Shown here piece after piece: positions 27,001 to 36,440 of a stretch of 64,000 nucleotides of DNA (the first letter of the stretch is position 1; every line of letters starts with the position of its first letter). This DNA is from Lepturacanthus savala (lineage: Eukaryota > Chordata > Actinopteri > Scombriformes > Trichiuridae), in assembly GCA_030544235.1 (NCBI GenBank), contig JARUPU010000029.1:124001-188000 (forward strand), read 5' to 3'. A program made the position numbers and the translations under genes. The notes beneath the pieces were generated by a model that saw nothing but the letters and a program-made list of their open reading frames with translations, searched no databases and was not told where the DNA came from.

Positions 27001-28618
27001 TTTAAAGGTGCTGCAGCTCCAAAACCGAAAATCACATCGAAATTGAACCAATTCCTACACCCCCCAGTTAAGAATTTAGGGTTAGGTTTAGGGTTAGGGT
27101 TAGACTAGGGTTAGGGTTAGGCTCAGCGTTGGGGTATAGGGAACGAAACTACCAGGTATATCCCTCCCAGTGATTTTAAAGATGCTGCAGCTCCGAAACA
27201 GAAAATCATATCGAAATTGAACCAATTCCTACACCCCGCAGTTAAGAATTTAGGGTTAGGGTTAGGGTTAAGGTTAGACTAGGGTTAGGGTTAGGCTCAG
27301 CTTTAGGGTATAGAGAACGAAACTACCAGGTATATCCCTCCCAGTGATTCTAAAGGTGCTGCAGCTCCAAAACCAAAAATCATATAGAAATTGAACCAAT
27401 TCCTACACCCCCCAGTTAAGAATTTAGGGTTAGGGTTAGGGTTAGGGTTAGACTAGGGTTAGGGTTAGGCTCAGCGTTGGGGTATAGGGAACGAAACTAT
27501 CAGGTATATCCCTCCCAGTGATTTTAAAGGTGCTGCAGCTCCAAAACCGAAAATCATATAGAAATTGAACCAATTCCTACACCCCGCAGTTAAGAATTTA
27601 GGGTTAGGGTTAGGGTTAAGGTTAGACTAGGGTTAGGGTTAGGCTCAGCTTTAGGGTATAGAGAACGAAACTACCAGGTATATCCCTCCCAGTGATTCTA
27701 AAGGTGCTGCAGCTCCAAAACCAAAAATCATATAGAAATTGAACCAATTCCTACACCCCCCAGTTAAGAATTTAGGGTTAGGGTTAGGGTTAGGGTTAGG
27801 GTTAGACTAGGGTTAGGGTTAGGCTCAGCGTTGGGGTATAGGGAACGAAACTACCAGGTATATCCCTCCCAGTGATTTTAAAGGTGCTGCAGCTCCAAAA
27901 CCGAAAATCATATAGAAATTGAACCAATTCCTACACCCCCCAGTTAAGAATTTAGGGTTAGGTTTAGGGTTAGGGTCAGACTAGGGTTAGGCTCAGCGTT
28001 GGGGTATAGGGAACGAAACTACCAGGTATATCCCTCCCAGTGATTTTAAAGATGCTGCAGTTCCGAAACAGAAAATCATATCGAAATTGAACCAATTCCT
28101 ACACCCCCCAGTTAAGAATTTAGGGTTAGGGTTAGGGTTAGGGTTAAGGTTAGACTAGGGTTAGGGTTAGGCTCAGCTTTAGGGTATAGAGAACAAAACT
28201 ACCAGGTATATCCCTCCCAGTGATTTTAAAGGTGCTGCAGCTCCAAAACCGAAAATCATATAGAAATTGAACCAATTCCTACACCCCCCAGTTAAGAATT
28301 TAGGGTTAGGGTTAGTCTAGGGTTAGGGTTAGGCTCAGCGTTAGGGTATAGGGAACAAAACTACATGGTATATCCCTCCCAGTGATTTTAAAGGTGCTGC
28401 AGCTCTGAAACCGAAAATCATATTGAAATTGAACCAATTCCTACACCCCCCAGTTAAGAATTTAGAGTTAGGGTTAGGGTTAGACTAGGGTTAGGGTTAG
28501 GCTCAGCGTTGGGGTATAGGGAACGAAACTACCAGGTATATCCCTCCCAGTGATTTTAAAGGTGCTGCAGCTCTGAAAATCATATAGAAATGGAACCAAT
28601 TCTACCCCCCCAATTAAG

Positions 28619-28654
28619 AATTTTGCTTTGATTCATTTGAATCAAAGCAAAATT
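28619..28654. repeat. Perfect hairpin at the satellite edge
   Basis: Arms AATTTTGCTTTGATTCA (28619-28635) and TGAATCAAAGCAAAATT (28638-28654) are perfect reverse complements of 17 bp with a 2-nt spacer. The left arm grows out of the last satellite monomer (TTAAGAATTTT), so the palindrome marks the boundary between satellite and the following repeat. Confidence 0.93.
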
Positions 28655-28925
28655 TGGAAGTGTGCTTTTTGACGTGAGCGAGCATGCTGATGGCATGGGG
28701 TCATAGCGTGAGCTGATATTAGACCTCTAGGTCATTTGGAGTGATTTTGAGGCCATTTTTAGCATGTTTAACATTTAGTTCCATTCATTTTATTGGGAGC
28801 AAAATTTGAAAGTGTGCTTTTTGAGGTCAGAGAGTATATTGAAGGCATGGGGTCATAGGGTCAGGCTGATATTTGACCTTTTGGTTGTTTGGTGAGATTT
28901 TGAGGCCATTTTTAGCAGGGTCTAA
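28650..28925 (+). repeat. 151-bp tandem dimer
   Basis: Two diverged copies begin at about 28,651 and 28,803. Shared blocks, in order, are GTGTGCTTTTTGA, GGCATGGGGTCATAG, GCTGATATT and GATTTTGAGGCCATTTTTAGCA. It looks like a short stretch of another interspersed or minisatellite family. The following 28,926-29,335 is AT-rich with no recognisable feature. Confidence 0.8.
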
Positions 28926-29335
28926 AATATGGCCCCTAATATGGAATTTTTCCAATGCAAACTTCCAAATTTTCAATTATTTAATTTTGCAGAATTTTCA
29001 AGTTGGGATCCCCAGGTCAGTTGGGGAATGGTGAGTCTACTCTGATATTTAGATTAGATCACATTAGATCATATAGGACTTCATTGGTTCTTTGGAATGT
29101 TCCATCAGGGAAATTGAAGAAAAAATAAAGCAGAAGCAGAAGAAGCAGCAACTAAATAGATAACAAAAATAAAAACAAATGCCTATAAACACCCTGTTAT
29201 TGCAGCAAAGTTCTTGTAAAGTGTAGATGAGAAGAAAATTGCAGATGGAATTATTGGAAAATATAAATAAATTACTCATAGTTACCTATTCTGTGTACAT
29301 TATGATATATATTATTATGAATTATATAAATATCT

Positions 29336-29447
29336 GGGCGCCAAGGTGGGGCAGGGGTTAGCGCCGTTGCCTCACAGCAAGAAGGTCGCAGGTTCAAGAC
29401 CTCCTCGGTCCTGGGTCTGGGACCTTTCTGTGTGGAGTTTGCATGTT
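29336..29447 (+). mobile_element. tRNA-headed SINE, 5' fragment
   Basis: A tRNA-like head: an A-box-like TGGGGCAGGGG, then GTTGCCTCACAGCAAGAAGG, then GGTTCAAGACC, which fits the Pol III B box GGTTCRANNCC. GTGTGGAGTTTGCATGTTCT follows, a hallmark of widespread fish tRNA-type SINEs. The copy stops abruptly at GCATGTTCT, so it is 3' truncated. The same family recurs in reverse orientation near 47.6-47.8 kb. Confidence 0.85.
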
Positions 29448-29574
29448 CTATTAAAACGGAAGACAGGATTTAAAAGTAAAATAAATCTAAAATAAATAAA
29501 TAACCAAATAACTGAATAAGTCAATTCAATGCTTGATCAATAGATGATTCTTGAGACTCCTTTGAAAACATCAA

Positions 29575-29705
29575 CCGTCTCTCCATTTCCAGATTATAAA
29601 CTATGAAATCGGGACACTTCCCATGATGCTTGAACATGACACAGAGGTCACGGGTCAGAATCAGCCATATTGCACAGACTGCATGATGAATGAGACTGAG
29701 CTCCT
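29575..29705 (+). pseudogene. Triplicated exon-like block, copy 1
   Basis: Starts after an acceptor-like TTTCCAG and reads through GAAATCGGGACACTTCCC, GAGGTCACGGGTCAGAATCA and CCATATTGCACAGACTGC. The frame opening at 29,593 encodes ...TEVTGQNQPYCTDCMMNE..., with a CxxC. Related blocks lie at about 30,420 and 31,430. This copy has ATGATGAATGAG where the other two have the donor-like ATGGTGAGTGAG, so its splice donor is lost. I do not recognise the protein. Confidence 0.55.
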
Positions 29706-29927
29706 GCTTTTTTGGACAAATATCGCTGGTAGGTTAATATTTCCCACCTTAAAAGCCTGATTTTCATCAGTGCACTTCACATAGCATTCATTCATGTGCA
29801 ATGCTCCTAGTTGAGGAACCACCCCAACACTGCCTTGAAGTGTGTCCAGAGGACCCAAACGAGGAAGTCATGGAAGAAGATCGACCGAACCCCACAGGGG
29901 CCCCTGGCGTGCCCCCAGCCAGGATGA

Positions 29928-30134
29928 CCCCCAGAGGAGGAAGAAAACAACTATGTGGAAATGGCAACGATTCCACCTCATCCTTTTGCCAGGACAATGC
30001 GCCATACAAGCAAATGCCCGTATGAGTCGATGGCCAAGGATGTCCGCTTGCTCCTCATTATCTTCCTGATCTACCTGGGTTGCAATGCTCTTCTGGCTGT
30101 CATATGTGCTATTTTATGGGCCCTTGAACAATAA
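29928..30134 (+). pseudogene. Fragment encoding a C-terminal membrane anchor
   Basis: An open frame after a stop at 29,925 gives an acidic/polar stretch (PPEEEENNYVEM, basic RTMRHTSK) and then a strongly hydrophobic segment, LLLIIFLIYLGCNALLAVIC, four codons from a final ALEQ and a TAA stop at 30,132-30,134. The first methionine in frame is at 29,961. Just upstream, a second frame (about 29,801-29,950) is acidic and Pro-rich, suggesting one protein split by a frameshift or intron. The product would be a small single-pass tail-anchored protein. It is not recognised, and expression is unproven. Confidence 0.35.
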
Positions 30135-30389
30135 TATTCTTTAAATTTGTTTGTATTCTTTTTCATTTTCTGTTTCTATACAATATGCTGTTATTCACAG
30201 TGTCAAAAAAACAAAAAAAACAAAGATTAAAATCATGTGAAAGTAAAAAAAACCTGAAAATTTGCAATCTGTTGTCATGTGGTCATTTTTGTCAATTGTG
30301 TTTTACAGCCAATAATTCAGATTCCATTTGATTCATTGTCTTATTTGGATCAAAGATTAACATACCTATGAATTGGGGGTCAGTTGTTC

Positions 30390-30545
30390 CAGCCCTCTAT
30401 AGATAGATTAGAAATCGGAATCCTTTCCAGATTATAAGCTATGAAATCAGGACACTTCCCATGATGCTTGAACATAACACAGAGGTCACAGGTCAGAATC
30501 AGACATATTGCAAAGACCACATGGTGAGTGAGATTTAGCTCTCTC
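30390..30545 (+). pseudogene. Triplicated exon-like block, copy 2
   Basis: Closely matches copies 1 and 3, with CTCTATAGATAGATTAGAAATCGG upstream shared with copy 3 only. The acceptor-like TTTCCAG and donor-like ATG|GTGAGTGAG are both present. The frame reads ...TEVTGQNQTYCKDHMVSEI and then stops if unspliced; the second cysteine of the CxxC is replaced by histidine. Confidence 0.5.
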
Positions 30546-30585
30546 GTTGGATAATAAGATGGTAATAATGGATTTTTCTTGTGCA

Positions 30586-31390
30586 AAATTAGTTTGAAGA
30601 TAGTTTTATTTCACATTTCACTGTCTAACATCACAATGTCACCTTTATCAGTGTTATGCACTTTTAAACTTTTAAAAAACTTTGTTTTATTGTATTTAGT
30701 GTATAACATGGAAATGTTTGTGATATAGATGTAAATGTGGAATATTTACAAATTTCAATCTGTCAATTATATAGAAATTGGAATTTGGAACATGAACAAT
30801 GGACATACTGTACATTTTAGCACATGTGAACAGTTCAATGTTACTTTTGGCTTTATGCTATTTGCAATTTATAAAAAGAAAAGGTATTGTGGCCAAGCGG
30901 CTAGTATCCATCCCTTGTCGCAATGGCAGGAGCGTGTAAGAGACGGGAGAACGGAAAAATACATCAAGGCAAGTACAAGTATATTGAAGAATAAAGCATG
31001 GCGTAATGTATCTGCTTGGCTCATTAGGGCCTTTATCACGTGGGGTTTGGGGCTCTATGGCCGAGTATGACTGAGCTGGTTTTGTCCTGACTACGAAGCA
31101 GGAAGGCCTTAATGGATCTGTGTCCCATGGGAGACATTTGACCACACAGTGATAGAGACTTGCATCTACCTCTGGCCCAAACCTGCCTTCCCCCTGTGTC
31201 ACGTTGGTCCCAAGATTAAAATGTGGAATCACTACTTTAGCTGCAGTCTTTTGGGGCCATTTGCCCATAGGGAGAGGTAGAGTCTGGGAACCCCCTCTGG
31301 CTGAGACCTGCCACCCCACTGATGGAGCGTGTCATTTTAAGTCCTGCTGGCCACACGGGAGGGTCCCCAGAAAGGGGGCCCTAGCTCAGT
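30586..31390. other. Unassigned spacer between exon copies 2 and 3
   Basis: The first part (30,590-30,870) is AT-rich. From about 30,880 the base composition rises sharply and the sequence becomes GC-balanced (for example GCAGGAGCGTGTAAGAGACG and CACGTGGGGTTTGGGGC), ending just before copy 3. The change suggests an inserted repeat, but I see no termini, coding frame or known family. Confidence 0.4.
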
Positions 31391-31394
31391 TGTT

Positions 31395-31545
31395 CTAGCC
31401 CTCTATAGATAGATTAGAAATCGGAATCATTTCCAGATTATAAACTACGAAATCTGGACACTTCCTCTTGAACATAACACAGAGGTCACAGGTCAGAATC
31501 AGCCATATTTCAAAGACCGCATGGTGAGTGAGATTTAGTTCTCTC
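31395..31545 (+). pseudogene. Triplicated exon-like block, copy 3
   Basis: Third copy, with a 9-bp in-frame loss relative to copies 1 and 2 (CTTCCTCTTGAACAT instead of CTTCCCATGATGCTTGAACAT) and CCATATTTC in place of CCATATTGC, which removes a cysteine. Acceptor-like TTTCCAG and donor-like CATG|GTGAGTGAG remain. It lies about 80 bp upstream of the KMT5-like reading frame and might have been its 5' exon, but no sequence similarity proves this. Confidence 0.45.
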
Positions 31546-31624
31546 GTTTTATGGATTTTTCTTTTTAAGAAAAATCTATTCTTGTTGTTTCAAAGGACCC
31601 CCACCACTCTGATTGTTAGAGGGG

Positions 31625-32498
31625 ATGGACGGAGGGACCAGAATGAGTCCAGTGGAGCTCTGTGACTGTGATGACCTGGCTACAGCTTTGCTGCTGGATC
31701 CTTTGCTGGGTTTCAACACCCGTAAAATGAACATCACTCCTTCACCAGAGGTCCAGTTTTGTGGTACTCTCAAAGATATGCTGCTGAGCTGTCAGTTTAC
31801 TTTCAGTGGGACATTTGATGCACTGACAACAGTCATATTGCATGATTAATTTAATTCTATGGGAAGCCATCGTCGGGACCTTCTGAGGCATCATGTGTAT
31901 CGCAACCTTAAGGCCTTCCAGTCGAACAGTAGTTTCAGGATAGAGTCCACTGACAGATACTCTACTGAGACCAATGGAGTGAAGGAGATCTCAATCTCTC
32001 AGGAATTAGGATGTTGGACAGCGTGTGGAGGGCCTGCTTGGATGCTTGGCAGAGATGAGTCCCACCAACAGCTCAATGATTAAAGATGGGGTCAATGACT
32101 TTAGCATAATTTATTCTTTGCACAAATGGTGCGATCAGCTTTTGCTTGGGCCTGTGAGATTTATCAACCATGACTGCAGTCCAAATGTCAAGTATGTATC
32201 TCGGAAGAGTTTTGTATATGTTGAGGTCATCAGACCGATCTCACCTGGTGAGGAGTTCACATGTTTTTATGGTAACAACTTTTTTGGGAAGGGAAATGAG
32301 AATTGTGAACGCCTTACCTGTGAGAAAAATGGAACAGGTCACTTTAAACATGGACAGAAGAAGCCTCATTGTGAAGAAGAGAAGAGTGCCCAGAGGAAAA
32401 AAAGAAAAAAGAAAGTAAGAAGAGAAGAAGAGTGTCCAGAGCACCAGAGAGGCAACAAGGACTTACAGCCCATACAGCTTGGGGTAACGGAGGGTTGA
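31625..32498 (+). pseudogene. KMT5B/C-like SET-domain region, disrupted
   Basis: Resembles histone H4 lysine-20 methyltransferases of the Suv4-20 (KMT5B/KMT5C) family, nuclear chromatin enzymes using S-adenosylmethionine. Seen in order: an N-terminal block MSPVELCDCDDLATALLLDP then GFNTRKMN; a middle block HHVYRNLKAF; ENDFSV-like VNDFSIIYS; the SET core GPVRFINHDCSPNVKYVS (Asn-His-Asp-Cys at 32,166-32,177); PGEEFTCFYG; and a post-SET cysteine block CERLTCEKNGTGHFK. A lysine/arginine-rich tail follows, reaching a donor-like GGG|GTAACG at 32,484. Breaks: TAA at 31,847-31,849 in frame, and a frame change between about 32,005 and 32,025. In animals this domain is usually split over several exons; here it is contiguous, which suggests a retrocopy origin or intron loss. 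Family identity is from memory of conserved motifs. Confidence 0.75.
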
Positions 32499-32805
32499 GC
32501 GAAATGTTTTAAATGTTTAAATTTAACTTTTAAATTATCTTATTTAAAAACTTTTTTTTTTTTTTAACCAATTACACTTTCCAGTTTATTGTTAATAATT
32601 GATTGGTATTTTTTTCATGGGAGCTTTTGACGTCTGAAGGAGGGATATAGTGGAAAAAGTGATTAGAGTTTAGGGTTAGGGGTTAGGGCCTGCAACAAAA
32701 ACAAAAAAAAAATATTATTGTTTGAATATGATCAGTTTTCCAATTTTTACGTTAACACTATGATCACATATTCTTCTTAAACCCCTTTAAAATCACAGGT
32801 TTCAG

Positions 32806-33418
32806 GGGAAAGAAGGAAAGACAGACAGAAAGAAAGAAGAGAAGAGTGTCCAGAGCAGCAGAGAATCAGCCAGGACGCACAGCTCGTACAGCTCAGGGTA
32901 AACAAAATAGTTTTAAGTGTTGTAGAAGTAAACTTTTGTACTATATTATTTTTTTTTAATTGTTTTAAAAATTCCAATTTTTACATTAACATTATGACCA
33001 CTTATCCTTAAACCTCTTTAAATGCACAGGTTTCAGTTCCTTAAATAAGCTCTTTGGCAAAATGGTAAGTAGAAATCACTTAAGAGGGTACTTTGTGATA
33101 CTTTTCTAAGATGGCAGAATATTAGTTTATTATTTTTGATTACCTGCAGAATAGAAAACTCTGTGGACTGTGTTTTGGTAGCTATGCCAATCTAAAGCAA
33201 CACCTTAAAGTGTCGCATAAGATTCCCAATAAGGCAGAGTTTCAGCTTCTAATGAAATATGGAAATGCACGGTAAGATTAAATTAAATATTCCCATATTT
33301 ATGCATAGATACCGAGTTATGCTATGAGCTTGAATTTCCTGCACTCATAAATGTTTTCATCGACCACAGAACTACAGAGACATTGGACTGTAATTTATGT
33401 GGCAGAGAACAGTTTGTC
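32806..33418 (+). pseudogene. Downstream exons with zinc finger, following the SET region
   Basis: Four small exon-like blocks follow the SET frame. 32,806-32,897 lies between TTTCAG and GTAAAC and encodes ...RREECPEQQR..., a repeat of the SET exon's RREEECPEHQR tail. 33,037-33,064 is 28 bp (TTTCAG to GTAAGT). 33,150-33,271 lies between CTGCAG and GTAAGA and encodes NRKLCGLCFGSYANLKQHLK then VSHKIPNKAEF, a C2H2-type finger (CxxC...HxxxxH). 33,370 onward starts after CCACAG and encodes LDCNLCGREQF, the start of a second CxxC. Exon phases between the last two agree. Similar C..C..H..H modules occur in many fish proteins of transposon origin (from memory). The last exon is cut by an inserted repeat. 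Confidence 0.6.
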
Positions 33419-34222
33419 AGTTTTTCCGAGCCGATACCGATACTGGTGGCCGATACCGAAATAGTCTATTAACTCAGCATCAGTACTCTGCTCTTGAGCA
33501 TGTGTAAACTAAGGCTTTAAAAACCAGTGCAAATAATATTGTTAACTATTTAAAAACAAAAATGCCCTCTACTCCCCAATCTCCTCCACACTTTTTGCTC
33601 CATCTCTATCTACACACTGCCTTCAACTGTTTGCCCTGACTGTCCGAGCACTCGGGGGTGCGCAAGCTAAAAAATGTAATGGTGGTCTGGAGTGTTTTAA
33701 ATAAAGTTTTTTCAAAGTGGGATTTTCAGAATAAAGACGTCTAAATAAACGTTTTTTTGTCACATTGAATGGATATTCAACATCCTGTTATACATCTTCT
33801 CTCTGTTTAGACATGCTGGTTTAACACTTTTCATTTATTTTTTTGGTGCGTCGTTATTCCTGCATCAGGTGACACACAGTCGAGTCCAGTCACCGGAGTC
33901 GCGCTCACATTTCCGCAGATTTGCGAAGATGCGTTCCGTTAAAAAAGGAGAAGAAGTCAACATCCCATGTTAAAGAAAACAATGTACTAAAGTCACATTA
34001 GTTACATTATCCGAGCGCTGGAACAATTCCACTGTGCTCGTTTCAGTGTAATCAACACTGTTTCGGTGTCTGTGCCGTTTGCCACGGGGCGACAAGTCTG
34101 AGCACGTCTCTGGTTGCTATGCAACGAGAGGCGAATAGGTGCGCAGCCCCGATACAGATATGCATATTTTTGCCAATATCGGTGGCCGATCCGATGCCGA
34201 TATTGGATCGGGACAAGCCTAG
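33419..34222. mobile_element. Nonautonomous DNA-transposon-like insertion
   Basis: Both ends carry CCGATACC/CCGATATT-type motifs in imperfect inverted arrangement: the left end starts CCGAGCCGATACCGATACTG and the right end finishes CCGATGCCGATATTGGATCG. The element interrupts the zinc-finger exon. No transposase frame was found. This GATACCGATAT-end type is common among fish nonautonomous hAT-like elements, but the superfamily is my inference, and no clear target duplication was identified. Confidence 0.45.
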
Positions 34223-34410
34223 TGTGTATATATGTGTGTATATATGTGTGTGTATGTATGTGTGTGTGTGTATGTATGTGTATGTGTGTATGTATGTATG
34301 TATGTGTGTATGTATGTGTATGTGTGTGTGTATGTGTGTGTGTATGTGTGTGTATGTGTGTATGTATGTATGTGTATGTGTGTATATGTGCATATATATA
34401 TGTATGTGTG

Positions 34411-34462
<52 letters not shown>
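34219..34462 (+). repeat. TG/TATG microsatellite
   Basis: About 240 bp of TGTG, TATG and TATA repeats directly after the inserted element. Long reading frames of alternating Cys-Val or Tyr-Ile across it are artefacts of the dinucleotide repeat. Confidence 0.95.
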
Positions 34463-34463
<1 letters not shown>

Positions 34464-35039
34464 GACGGACCTAAAAAAATGGATGAGAAGTAGAATTTTG
34501 TTTGCAGGTTTAAATTTCAGAGAGCTTTTCAAAATAAGACATTTGTTAATTTTGAATGGATTTTTATTGTTTTTCAAGTATTTGGCACATGATTTTTGGG
34601 GAGATAATGCTTGTCTAATGTGTGAGTGGCTGATGAGGTTACAACTTCTTTTTATTGTATTTGCACACGTAAATGTTTTTATTATTTTCAAGTGAAAATC
34701 ATAGAATTTCATGGTTAAATTTAATGAATTTCATAATTTAATATAGCAGTATATTTTGTTGTGGCTTCCGGCCGACAGCAGTAATTTACAGACGGTCCCT
34801 AAGCGCACCAGCTGCTGCAGGCAGCTGGGATGGATATTCAGCGCTGTTATTTTAAATTTTCACCACAATCACTGAGGTTGGTGGGTTAATGACACTTGTG
34901 AAATGTTTGGCTTACTTATATCTACAAAATAATACCAATCTGGAAGGAATCTGTACACAATTCATGACGCTATTATAGTTAGAACCTGAAAAATACGAGC
35001 GAATTTCAAATATAAAACCAACTTCACTTGGGTAGGACA
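34463..35039. other. AT-rich spacer, no gene seen
   Basis: No coding frame or element end recognised. It contains an ETS-like CTTCCGG near 34,767 and a small palindrome CAGCTGCTGCAGGCAGCTG near 34,811. Homology with the 54-kb paralogue begins only at about 35,040, so that paralogue's promoter is not represented here. Confidence 0.5.
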
Positions 35040-35607
35040 CCACTGCTGCTCCGCGGTTTATTGGAATATTTGACGGATTTTGATGAAAATCTGATTTTTT
35101 TGTGGATTATTTCATAGTTTCTTTGGATCCTGGACGCCTGTGACTCCTTTGGACCGCCTTCAACAGGTAAAATAGACTTTTCTGAGTAAATTACTGTTTT
35201 CTTTGCCTTGTCCTCCCGTTAGCATTAGCTTGCTAGCTACCTCGCCTGAGTGCTTCTGACATAGATGCTGTTAGTTTTAGTCTTTAAATGGTTTTATGTA
35301 TGTGTGTGGGCGTCTGTGTCCGAGACGAAAAGTTATATTTCTGTCAGGATTTGCTTCTTTGGACGTTTTTTACCGTGTGATGATGTGTGATGTTAGCATA
35401 AAGGCTGTTAACCCTGTGTGAGTGTGTGTTTGCTCCTGTTGACGTAATATGACTTGGTGTGTGTTCGTGTGTTCGTGAATTTATATTTTTGACAGGATTC
35501 TTTTTTTTTTTTTTTTCATCTAAAGTATTGTGGTTGTTGTTTGCATTAGCGTTAAACCGCTAGATTGGTAGCCCTTTGTTTGTGTGAGACATAACTACTG
35601 TTACTGT

Positions 35608-35609
35608 AT

Positions 35610-35640
<31 letters not shown>

Positions 35641-35642
35641 CT
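35608..35642 (+). repeat. GT microsatellite
   Basis: Roughly sixteen GT units inside the intron. The paralogue has a much shorter run at the equivalent place (near 54,801), showing expansion after the duplication. Confidence 0.9.
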
Positions 35643-35900
35643 GCTTTTTATAGAATGAGCGTTTTTAATAAGTGGTGTGTGATCTTAATGGAGCTAACAT
35701 TTTTCAGTTAAAGAATTTAACTACATCAGTATTTTAATATCAGAAATTGTTACTGACATCTTTAATTATTTTTCAGCCAGATATTAATCAGAGTTTATAT
35801 AGTGATTTACTTTTAGTTGTATTTTAATAAACATATCTAGCTAGTATTGTGAGTAGTATTGTGAGTTAATGTAGTAAAGTATTGCAGTAAAGATGTAAAC

Positions 35901-36440
35901 TGTCAGGTTCAAACAACCTAAAATATTAAATACACAAACACAAAGAGGAGAGAAGACAACAGAATTAAGTTTTACTTGCAAGGAGAGCAGATGGAGATGT
36001 GCACAGTTACAATTCTCCTACCTACTCTGATTCTATCTCCTGCTCTCCTGCTATTTATTAAGGGCTTCCCTAATGACAAATGGTTGTTGCTTCTAAGGGG
36101 AGGGGGAAAGGTCAGCAACAACCTAAACTGTCGTAAATGTCTAACTAACACATGGTCTTGTTTTTCCTTATCTAGAATGTAAACAGGTCAGTTAAATTCC
36201 TAGGTTAGGTATGGTCTTACAACAGGTTTACAACGTTCCTGTCATTACGACAGGAGCCTGGTAAAATCATTGAACAGCTGGAAGGAAGTTCAGATCTTGG
36301 TCAAGTCAACAGCTGTAACATCTCAATTGTCCACCTAGAAGATAACTCAGAAAAGGACACACACACAACTTATTACAGAACAAAGAATAAAAGAATGGAA
36401 ATGAGTAAATATGGGATAACTTATATGCATCATTCTAACA
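35901..36440 (-). mobile_element. Solo LTR with 5-bp target duplication
   Basis: 540 bp bounded by TGTCAGGTTC and TTCTAACA, that is TG...CA ends, and flanked by direct repeats TAAAC at 35,896-35,900 and 36,441-36,445. The paralogous intron has the uninterrupted empty site GATATAAACAGTGTG (TAAAC at 55,064-55,068). On the minus strand it begins TGTTAGAATG and contains TTAATAAATAGCAGG, a TATA/polyA-like region, and ends GAACCTGACA, so the LTR is oriented leftward. No internal retroviral sequence remains, indicating LTR-LTR recombination. Confidence 0.92.

Larger units (their letters stand above)
1..28622 (+). repeat. Telomere-hexamer-bearing satellite array
   Basis: Continuous tandem array of monomers mostly 162-180 bp long, roughly 170 copies by estimate. 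Each monomer has a conserved non-telomeric part (blocks such as CCCAGTGATTTTAAAGGTGC, GAACCAATTCCTACACC and CTACCAGGTATATCCCTC) and a variable run of 2-6 TTAGGG units, then GACTAGGG or GTCTAGGG and further TTAGGG units. Monomer length changes mainly in steps of six, as expected from gain or loss of hexamers. TTAGGG reads on the plus strand throughout apart from one tiny inverted motif. Monomers fall into two linked forms, GCGTTGGGGTATAGGG and GCTTTAGGGTATAGAG. No coding potential. The last monomers near 28.55-28.62 kb are degenerate. Whether it is centromeric, subtelomeric or interstitial cannot be decided from the window. Confidence 0.98.

Noticed and set aside
1..28622. True chromosome-end telomere
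   Set aside because: Hexamers are only short runs inside a longer monomer and never form a pure tract; polarity also faces the unique sequence.
1..28622. CENP-B box in the satellite
   Set aside because: I looked for the TTCGnnnnAnnCGGG pattern around TTCGGTTTCGG and TTTCGATATG on the reverse strand and found no match.
29064..29279. 71-codon minus-strand hydrophobic frame
   Set aside because: Phe/Ile/Cys-rich only because the plus strand is A-rich with AAGCAGAAGCAG repeats; no other evidence.
32660..32700. TTTAGGGTTAGGGGTTAGGG in the SET-gene intron
   Set aside because: Only two to three degenerate hexamers; too short to be an interstitial telomere.
34114..34712. Long overlapping reading frames of Cys-Val-Tyr or His-Thr repeats on both strands
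   Set aside because: They are produced by the TG/TATG microsatellite; no start context, domain or splice support.
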